Shown here piece by piece: positions 59,340 to 64,000 of a stretch of DNA of 64,000 nucleotides. The DNA lies in the NCBI RefSeq assembly GCF_002116635.1, contig NZ_LQPW01000019.1, forward strand, positions 124,001-188,000, in the 5' to 3' direction. A program made the translations under genes and the position numbers. The DNA comes from Mycobacterium szulgai (GTDB lineage Bacteria > Actinomycetota > Actinomycetes > Mycobacteriales > Mycobacteriaceae). The first letter of the stretch is position 1; each line of letters begins with the position of its first letter. The notes below the pieces were generated by a model. The model saw nothing but the letters and a program-made list of their open reading frames with translations, did no database searches and had not been told where the DNA came from.

Positions 59340-59972
59340 TCAGTCGTGGCGGTGCAGGAAGCCGTGCAGGCTCGCCTGGACGAGTTCATCAATGATCGCC
59401 TCTCGCGACGGCGGATCGGTACCGAAGAACGTCGAGCGCAGCGCCACCATGCCGACGATCATCGCCACGGTCGAATGCGCGGGCAGGTCCGGCTGGCTGG
59501 ACCGCAGTCCGCGCAAGCGCATGCCCTCCGCGCTGATCTGACCGAGCACCGCGATCGCCCGCCTGATGTCGGCGATACCCGCATCGGCGATTTCGTTCTC
59601 GCTGAACGCCTCCGATGCCGCGAGAGTCAGTAGCAGGCCGCGGTGTTCGACGATCACGTCGTAGAGCTGCCCGACGAAGTGCCGGGCCAGTTCTTCCTCG
59701 TCGGTCTCCTCGGGTACGACCGACTGCCACGTCCGGCCGAATTCGTCGACGAAGCTCGTGAAAGGCACCACCAGGGCTTCCCGGAAGAGGCCGGCTTTCG
59801 AGCCGAAATGGCGGAAGAGCAGATACTCGCTGACCCCGGCGGCCTCGGCGATCTCGCGCGTCGTCGTGCTGCGGTAGTCCTTGCGGGCGAACAGTTCTCG
59901 CGCGGCATCGAGCAGTAGCCTGCGCGGTTCGCCCCGGGGGCGGCGGACCGCCGGGCCCGAGCTGTCTGCCAC
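59340..59972 (-). CDS. TetR-family transcriptional regulator
   Basis: 210 residues from GTG 59972. The helix-turn-helix is TTTREIAEAAGVSEYLLFRHFGSKAGLF. A perfect 16-bp palindrome lies 34 bp upstream at 60007-60022, between this gene and the divergent mini-membrane peptide and AveC genes, so it probably represses both directions. Confidence 0.9.
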   Translation of the reverse strand: MADSSGPAVRRPRGEPRRLLLDAARELFARKDYRSTTTREIAEAAGVSEYLLFRHFGSKAGLFREALVVPFTSFVDEFGRTWQSVVPEETDEEELARHFVGQLYDVIVEHRGLLLTLAASEAFSENEIADAGIADIRRAIAVLGQISAEGMRLRGLRSSQPDLPAHSTVAMIVGMVALRSTFFGTDPPSREAIIDELVQASLHGFLHRHD

Positions 59973-60006
59973 CGCTTCACGATAGCGTCCTTGACCCTTC
60001 GTTTAG

Positions 60007-60022
60007 AATAGTGTCCACTATT
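60007..60022. promoter_or_regulatory. TetR operator palindrome with overlapping promoter
   Basis: AATAGTGTCCACTATT is a perfect inverted repeat (7-bp arms, 2-bp centre). A -10-like TAGAAT lies at 60004-60009, so a transcript toward the right would start near 60016, placing the GTG at 60026 near a leaderless start. Confidence 0.75.
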
Positions 60023-60025
60023 AAC

Positions 60026-60121
60026 GTGGGTGCGGTCATCATGCTGGGCACGCTGTTCGGACTGATCGTCCTCATCTTCGCCGCGGTCTACTTTTTCGAT
60101 CCCGAAGCGCGCGGCCGGTGA
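60026..60121 (+). CDS. 31-residue single-span membrane peptide
   Basis: GTG 60026 gives 31 codons: a short head, the span LGTLFGLIVLIFAAVYFF and the tail DPEARGR. The stop TGA overlaps the GTG of the AveC-like gene (GTGA), so it is translationally coupled. An in-frame ATG at 60041 would give 26 residues. No Shine-Dalgarno is seen, and a leaderless start is likely. It could be a small subunit of the AveC-like membrane enzyme. Confidence 0.6.
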   Translation: MGAVIMLGTLFGLIVLIFAAVYFFDPEARGR

Positions 60122-60915
60122 GCGCCGAACTCACGCCGTTGCTCACCGGGGCCGTCATCTTCGGCTGGGGAAGCGGCATCGCATTCACCGCGGTGGGTGT
60201 GTATCTCAGCGTTCGGCGCCGTCGCCTCCACCCGCTCCTGCTGCTCTGTATCTCGGCGATCTCCTTCTCCTGGATCGAGGCGCCCTACGACTGGGCGATG
60301 TACGCGCAATTCCCGCCGGCCCTACCTCGCATGCCGTCGTGGTGGCCGTTGAACATGACGTGGGGTGGGCTGCCGTCGTCCGTGCCCGTCGGCTACATCG
60401 GCTATTTCGTGCTGCCCGCCGTGATCGGCGCGACGCTCGGACAACGGCTGAGCGCGCGGTTCGATTTTCTCGGCTCGAGAAATAGACCGCTCACGCTGCT
60501 GAGCGTCGGTCTTGTCGTCGGCTTCTGCTGGGCCTTCGTTTTCAACGCGTTCGTCGGCGCCCGCCTCGGCGTCTTCTACTACGGTTACGTGATCCCCGGT
60601 CTCGGAGTCTTCGAGGGCACCAAGCATCAGTACCCGATCTATGACTCGCTCGCGCTGGGCGTGCAGATGATGGTGTTCACCTACTTGCTCGGGCGTACGG
60701 ATGCCGAGGGGCGAAATGTCATCGAGATGTGGGCCGACCGGACCTCGAAGACCCGGCTGCAATCTTCGGTGCTGTCCGTGGTCGCCGTCGTCATTGTTGG
60801 AAACGTGTTATACGGTGCGGTTTTCGCGCCGCACCTGGTTACCAAGCTTGGGGGCTGGGTGACCTCGGGGTCGACGGAGCAGCTCTTCCCCGGCGTACCC
60901 AATCAGCCCCGCTAG
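60118..60915 (+). CDS. AveC-family (spirocyclase-like) membrane protein
   Basis: 265 residues with about seven membrane spans. The pattern SFSWIEAPYDWAMYAQFP and the long MTWGGLPSSVPVGYIGYFVLP region match AveC-type proteins, whose founder forms the spiroketal of avermectin. Mycobacterial members have unknown substrates, probably lipids. It is preceded by a mini-membrane peptide and controlled by a divergent TetR gene. Confidence 0.75.
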   Translation: MSAELTPLLTGAVIFGWGSGIAFTAVGVYLSVRRRRLHPLLLLCISAISFSWIEAPYDWAMYAQFPPALPRMPSWWPLNMTWGGLPSSVPVGYIGYFVLPAVIGATLGQRLSARFDFLGSRNRPLTLLSVGLVVGFCWAFVFNAFVGARLGVFYYGYVIPGLGVFEGTKHQYPIYDSLALGVQMMVFTYLLGRTDAEGRNVIEMWADRTSKTRLQSSVLSVVAVVIVGNVLYGAVFAPHLVTKLGGWVTSGSTEQLFPGVPNQPR

Positions 60916-61009
60916 GGTCGGTCAAGACTCGATAAAGCCGCGCTATCGATTTCCTCAATTCTTCGAAGCGGCGCAGCACTTTTGGTGGCTGAGATGAGAC
61001 ACTGCGACG

Positions 61010-61501
61010 ATGCGAATGGCTGCTTGGGTCGCGCTCGTCGCCCTTGTCTGCGTATTGAATCCACTGGCGACACCCGCGCACGCCGCACCGCCGACGTGTG
61101 GGGTCAATCTGAGTGCCCCCGAGGTGCAGGCTGCAATCACCTCGTTGCCCGCGCTGCCGCAAAACTACCCGTGGAGCACCAATCCGAAGAGCTTCGACCC
61201 GAGCAGCAACTACAACCCGTGTCTGACCCTGTCTGCGGTCATCATCACGGTGGAAGGAGCGACCGGCGGCTCGCCCGATCTGGCGTTGCTGTTCCACAAG
61301 GGCAGCTTCGTCGGGGTGGGTACGTCGAAGGCCTATCCATTCACGTCGGTCAACGGAGCGCAGACAACGGATGACATCGTCGCGCTCAACTACAAGGACG
61401 GCCGCAACGTCTGCACCGCGTGCACCGGACCGACCACCACCGTGCGGTACCAGTGGCAAAACGACCATGTCGCGATGCTGGACCCGGCACCGACGTGGTG
61501 A
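61010..61501 (+). CDS. secreted protein, LppP/LprE-like family
   Basis: 163 residues from ATG 61010. The signal peptide ends in AHA/APPT; no lipobox Cys follows. The mature domain (NYNPCLTLSAVIITVEGATG, then LLFHKGSFVGVGT) matches the LppP/LprE family of mycobacterial lipoproteins. Cysteines at CGVN, NPCL, VCTAC suggest disulfides. Function unknown. Confidence 0.75.
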   Translation: MRMAAWVALVALVCVLNPLATPAHAAPPTCGVNLSAPEVQAAITSLPALPQNYPWSTNPKSFDPSSNYNPCLTLSAVIITVEGATGGSPDLALLFHKGSFVGVGTSKAYPFTSVNGAQTTDDIVALNYKDGRNVCTACTGPTTTVRYQWQNDHVAMLDPAPTW

Positions 61502-61514
61502 GTGGGCAGTCGCT

Positions 61515-62651
61515 TCAGTCTCGGCTCTGGGCGCCGCTGAGTGTCCGGATCGTCTGAATCTCACTGCCTTGAAAGGGTCGTCCGTCCGGCAGTAAGAGGT
61601 CGCTGAACCACACTTTCGGCGGCGTGGGGGATGGGTGGTCCCAGGAACTCCATGGCTGATACGTCTGGGTCTTGCCGGCCACCAAACCCCAATTTAAGGC
61701 ACCGACGTTGTGCCGCTTGGCAATTGGCAGAATGCCTTCGACGGTGCTGCCCATGGAACGGGCCAGGTACTCCGTGCAGATGATCGGCCTGCCCAGCGGA
61801 GCGAGTTCGGCGATGCGCCCCTCGAATTCGGCCGGTTTGGCGTAGGAGTGAAACGTGATCACGTCGGCGTTGTCGAGTTGAATGCCGCTGATCGCACTGC
61901 GGCTCCCCGGATCTCCCCAGTTGCCCTGCCAGACACCGCTGGTCAGTGGCTGGACGGGATCGACCGCACGTGCCCACCGAAACACCTGGGGGAGCAGCTC
62001 GGCGACCCGCTCCACTTTGTCCTTGCGTTCCACCGTGCGGTAGACGCGGGCTGGATTGTCAGGTTCATTCCACAGGTCCCACCCCAAAATTCTTTCGTCA
62101 GAGCGGAATTGGGTGAGTAAGCCGGTGACGTAGTCGTACAGCACGCCGGCGTAGCGGCGGTCGTCGATGTGTTCAGCACCCGGGCTCTGCACCCAGCCGG
62201 AATTGTGCACCCCCGGTCTGGGCGCGCGCTGGCGGCCGGCCCTGGGGAACGGGTCCCAGCAGGAGTCGAACAAGACGAACAGCGGCTTGATGCCGTGGCT
62301 TGCCGCGATCGTGACGAACTGGCCCAGGCGGCTGGAAAAGCCCTGGCGATCCTGGGCCCACAGCTGATCGTGCAGAAACACCCGCACCGTGTTGAACCCG
62401 TGCGAGCGGGCCACGGCGAGTTCGGCGTCGATGCGACGGGGGTCGTAGGTCCCTGGCTGAAACATCTCGAGCTGGTTGATGGCCGTCGAGGTGATGTAGT
62501 TGGCGCCGACGAGCCAACCGTGCGCTTGATACCAGCTGTTGGCCCGGTCAGCGCTCCACCGGCCGGGTTCGGCTGCAGCGCGCGGTGTTTGGACAAGCGC
62601 AGCGCCAACCGCCAGAGCCAGCGGTATCTTGAGGGCCGTTCGACGGTGCAC
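61515..62651 (-). CDS. secreted glycoside hydrolase (cellulase/xylanase fold), Rv3096-like
   Basis: 378 residues from GTG 62651. The N-terminus has a twin-arginine-like signal (HRRTALKIPLALAVGAAL). The TIM-barrel motifs show the acid/base Glu in WDLWNEPDN and the nucleophile Glu in IICTEYLARS. It matches Rv3096 in context with the HxlR gene. The substrate (xylan, cellulose or a wall glycan) is unknown. Confidence 0.85.
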   Translation of the reverse strand: MHRRTALKIPLALAVGAALVQTPRAAAEPGRWSADRANSWYQAHGWLVGANYITSTAINQLEMFQPGTYDPRRIDAELAVARSHGFNTVRVFLHDQLWAQDRQGFSSRLGQFVTIAASHGIKPLFVLFDSCWDPFPRAGRQRAPRPGVHNSGWVQSPGAEHIDDRRYAGVLYDYVTGLLTQFRSDERILGWDLWNEPDNPARVYRTVERKDKVERVAELLPQVFRWARAVDPVQPLTSGVWQGNWGDPGSRSAISGIQLDNADVITFHSYAKPAEFEGRIAELAPLGRPIICTEYLARSMGSTVEGILPIAKRHNVGALNWGLVAGKTQTYQPWSSWDHPSPTPPKVWFSDLLLPDGRPFQGSEIQTIRTLSGAQSRD

Positions 62652-62775
62652 GAACTGACGATAATTTTGCCGACGCTATGCCCCGGCTTATCCGGCGACG
62701 TGTTTAGCCTTGCTTACCGATTCGCAATTGTTGAGGTTGAGAATCGTTATTTGTGGGCGACCGGAGGTGTGTGAA

Positions 62776-62865
62776 GTGAGCGATTCGCCGGGCCGGATCG
62801 AAGCCGCGATGGACCGGTTGCAGCGCGTGCTGAATCATCGGGTAAGCGTCGCGGCGATTAACTGA
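62776..62865 (+). CDS. 29-codon mini-ORF with good ribosome binding site
   Basis: GTG 62776 is preceded by GGAGGTGTGTGAA. The frame encodes a short basic helix (RIEAAMDRLQRVLNHRVSVA) and ends at TGA 62863-62865, overlapping the convergent HxlR gene by 8 bp. A Fur-box-like sequence, GAGAATCGTTATT, lies at 62739-62751. It may be a real small protein or the remnant of a longer gene. Confidence 0.4.
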   Translation: MSDSPGRIEAAMDRLQRVLNHRVSVAAIN

Positions 62866-63328
62866 TCTCGGCCCGAAAACCCGGTCCCGCTTCGGGTGTC
62901 ACATTTCGCGCGGTGATCTCGTCGCCGCAGTGGGCGCAGATCAAGCGCGCATCGACGAACTCGCCGCAAGTGTGGTGGCGCAACAGAATCGGTGGTCCAC
63001 CGGGGTGGGGCAGGTGCTCGTCACCCCAGCGCATCAGGACGACGATCGCGCCGAAGAGTTCGTGGCCCGCCTCGGTGAGCCGGTACTCGTGGCGCTCGGG
63101 GTCTCGCGAATAGGGCACCCGGTCGAGTAGTCCCATCTCGACGAGCATCCGCAGCCGCGAGGACAACGTGGGACGCGGAATGCTGAGGTTGCGTGCGAGC
63201 TGACCGAACCGCTGCACGCCGAAGAACGCCTCGCGCAGGATGAGCAGCGTCCAGCGCTCGCCCACCAGCTCGAGCGCGCGGCCGACCGACTCGCCTTCGA
63301 AGCGGTGGGACAGATCGGCAGCGGCCAT
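62858..63328 (-). CDS. HxlR-family winged-helix regulator (Rv3095-like)
   Basis: 156 residues. The HxlR signature is LELVGERWTLLILREAFFGVQRFGQLARNL, cited in part, with the recognition helix in IPRPTLSSRLRMLVEMGLL. The C-terminal part has HHTCGEF and ICAHCGDE, four Cys/His positions that could bind a metal. It is divergent from the acyl-CoA-dehydrogenase-fold gene across a palindromic region. Confidence 0.9.
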   Translation of the reverse strand: MAAADLSHRFEGESVGRALELVGERWTLLILREAFFGVQRFGQLARNLSIPRPTLSSRLRMLVEMGLLDRVPYSRDPERHEYRLTEAGHELFGAIVVLMRWGDEHLPHPGGPPILLRHHTCGEFVDARLICAHCGDEITARNVTPEAGPGFRAEIS

Positions 63329-63346
63329 AGTTCAATCACTGTACCC

Positions 63347-63363
63347 GGTTCAATTACTGAACC
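63347..63363. promoter_or_regulatory. HxlR operator candidate
   Basis: GGTTCAATTACTGAACC is a perfect inverted repeat (6-bp arms, 5-bp centre). A near copy, GTTCAATCACTGTAC, lies just to its left at 63330-63344, and a further ACTGAACC half-site stands at 63379-63386. The cluster covers both divergent promoters. Confidence 0.7.
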
Positions 63364-63386
63364 ATAGGTGGTAACTTGACTGAACC

Positions 63387-64000
63387 ATGAGTCACAGCGA
63401 CACCGAAATCGAGACCCTCGCCGAGAAGATCGCACTTTCGGCCCGCGAGATGTCGGCGGACATCGATCGCGACCGGCGGCTTCCCGATGAGCTGGTGGCC
63501 CGGCTGCGCGAGGCCGGGCTACTGCGAGCCACCATGCCCCGCGAGGTCGAAGCGCTGGAGTTGGCCCCCGGCCCGGCCCTGCGGTGTGCCGAAGCGGTGG
63601 CGCGCGGCGACGCCTCGGCCGGCTGGTGCGTCTCGATCGCGATCACCAGCGCCCTGCTGGTCGCCTACCTGCCGTCTTCGGCCCGTGACGAGATGTTCGG
63701 CGGCGGAACGGGAGTCGCGGCGGGCGTTTGGGCGCCCCGCGGCAAGGCAAAGTCGGTCGACGGCGGAGTCGTGGTGTCGGGGCGCTGGCCGTTCTGCAGC
63801 GGGATCAACCACGCCGACATGATGTTCGCCGGCTGTTTCATCGACGAGGGGCGGGTGCCCTCGGTGGTCGCGCTACCCAAATACGACCTGCAGGTGCTCG
63901 ACACCTGGTACACGCTGGGCCTGCGCGGCACCGGCAGCCACGACAGCGTTGCCGACGAGGTCTTCGTACCCGCCGACCGTGTGTTCTCGGTATTCGACGG
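63387..64000 (+). CDS. acyl-CoA dehydrogenase-fold flavoprotein, Rv3094c-like (partial)
   Basis: 204 codons from ATG 63387 run past the window edge. The N-terminal helical domain (IDRDRRLPDELVARLREAGLL) and the middle motif RGDASAGWCVSIA, then WPFCSGINHADMMFAGC, match the HsaA/acyl-CoA-dehydrogenase-type monooxygenase group. Such enzymes use reduced flavin to hydroxylate aromatics or other substrates. It is likely controlled by the divergent HxlR protein. Confidence 0.83.
   Translation, partial: MSHSDTEIETLAEKIALSAREMSADIDRDRRLPDELVARLREAGLLRATMPREVEALELAPGPALRCAEAVARGDASAGWCVSIAITSALLVAYLPSSARDEMFGGGTGVAAGVWAPRGKAKSVDGGVVVSGRWPFCSGINHADMMFAGCFIDEGRVPSVVALPKYDLQVLDTWYTLGLRGTGSHDSVADEVFVPADRVFSVFD

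Noticed and set aside
62700..62720. Possible IdeR iron box (TTTAGCCTTGCTTACCGA)
   Set aside because: Only one half-site agrees with the consensus; the other matches about a third of positions.

Overview
The window is high-GC actinobacterial DNA from a slow-growing Mycobacterium. It carries PE, PPE-SVP, PPE-MPTR and PE/PPE-lipase genes, a dormancy (DosR-type) cluster, and blocks that follow the M. tuberculosis order around Rv3094c-Rv3107c and Rv3127-Rv3131. It is not M. tuberculosis: most of 18.4-61.5 kb is accessory, and hpnC/hpnD, idi, a murQ fusion and several PPE genes are extra. A species such as M. kansasii or a relative is possible, but the sequence alone does not prove it.

Left block (1-18.4 kb), mostly conserved. 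First come two nitroreductase-like genes, tgs1 and a PPOX-fold gene, with DosR-box-like sites. Next is a terpenoid group: two overlapping squalene/phytoene synthases facing a glycosyltransferase-idi pair. Then agpS, fprA, prfB, a mechanosensitive channel, a proline-rich membrane protein, ftsE, ftsX, smpB and two conserved genes. The block ends in a strong terminator and the tmRNA gene ssrA, so the tmRNA and its partner SmpB are near neighbours.

Accessory block (18.4-61.5 kb). The 3' end of ssrA is repeated exactly at 20.37 kb and imperfectly at 26.4 kb, which suggests one or two insertions at an ssrA attachment site. The 20.4-26.4 kb segment holds a methyltransferase, a two-gene membrane pair resembling SdpA/SdpB-HTTM, a 22-codon mini-ORF, a PE-lipase and a crotonase whose 5' end is duplicated as a fragment at 20.15 kb. 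From 26.6 to 34 kb there is a PPE-MPTR gene and a graveyard of broken genes: a CoxE-type VWA gene, a CoxL-type molybdoenzyme subunit, and two cupin pieces around intact RidA and SDR genes. From 33.8 to 41.5 kb come a steroid 5-alpha-reductase-like gene, a membrane protein-P450-TetR operon, a second PE-lipase, a CHAP protein, and an MDMPI-TetR unit with a large operator. From 42 to 48.8 kb come a Ser/Thr kinase with a MurJ/MviN-type outer domain, a VOC protein, and a cell-wall recycling group (kinase-MurQ fusion, lipoprotein beta-lactamase-fold enzyme, M15 peptidase). From 49 to 61.5 kb come a PPE-lipase, a PhyH oxygenase, DUF732, pstS, a PPE - 42-codon PE remnant - PPE operon, a P450 pair, a short PPE, and a TetR-mini-membrane peptide-AveC unit.

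Right edge (61.5-64 kb). Synteny with Rv3096, Rv3095 and Rv3094c returns: a glycoside hydrolase, an HxlR regulator with a palindromic operator, and a divergent acyl-CoA-dehydrogenase-fold gene cut by the window end. No transposase, integrase, rRNA, CRISPR array or ordinary tRNA was recognised.
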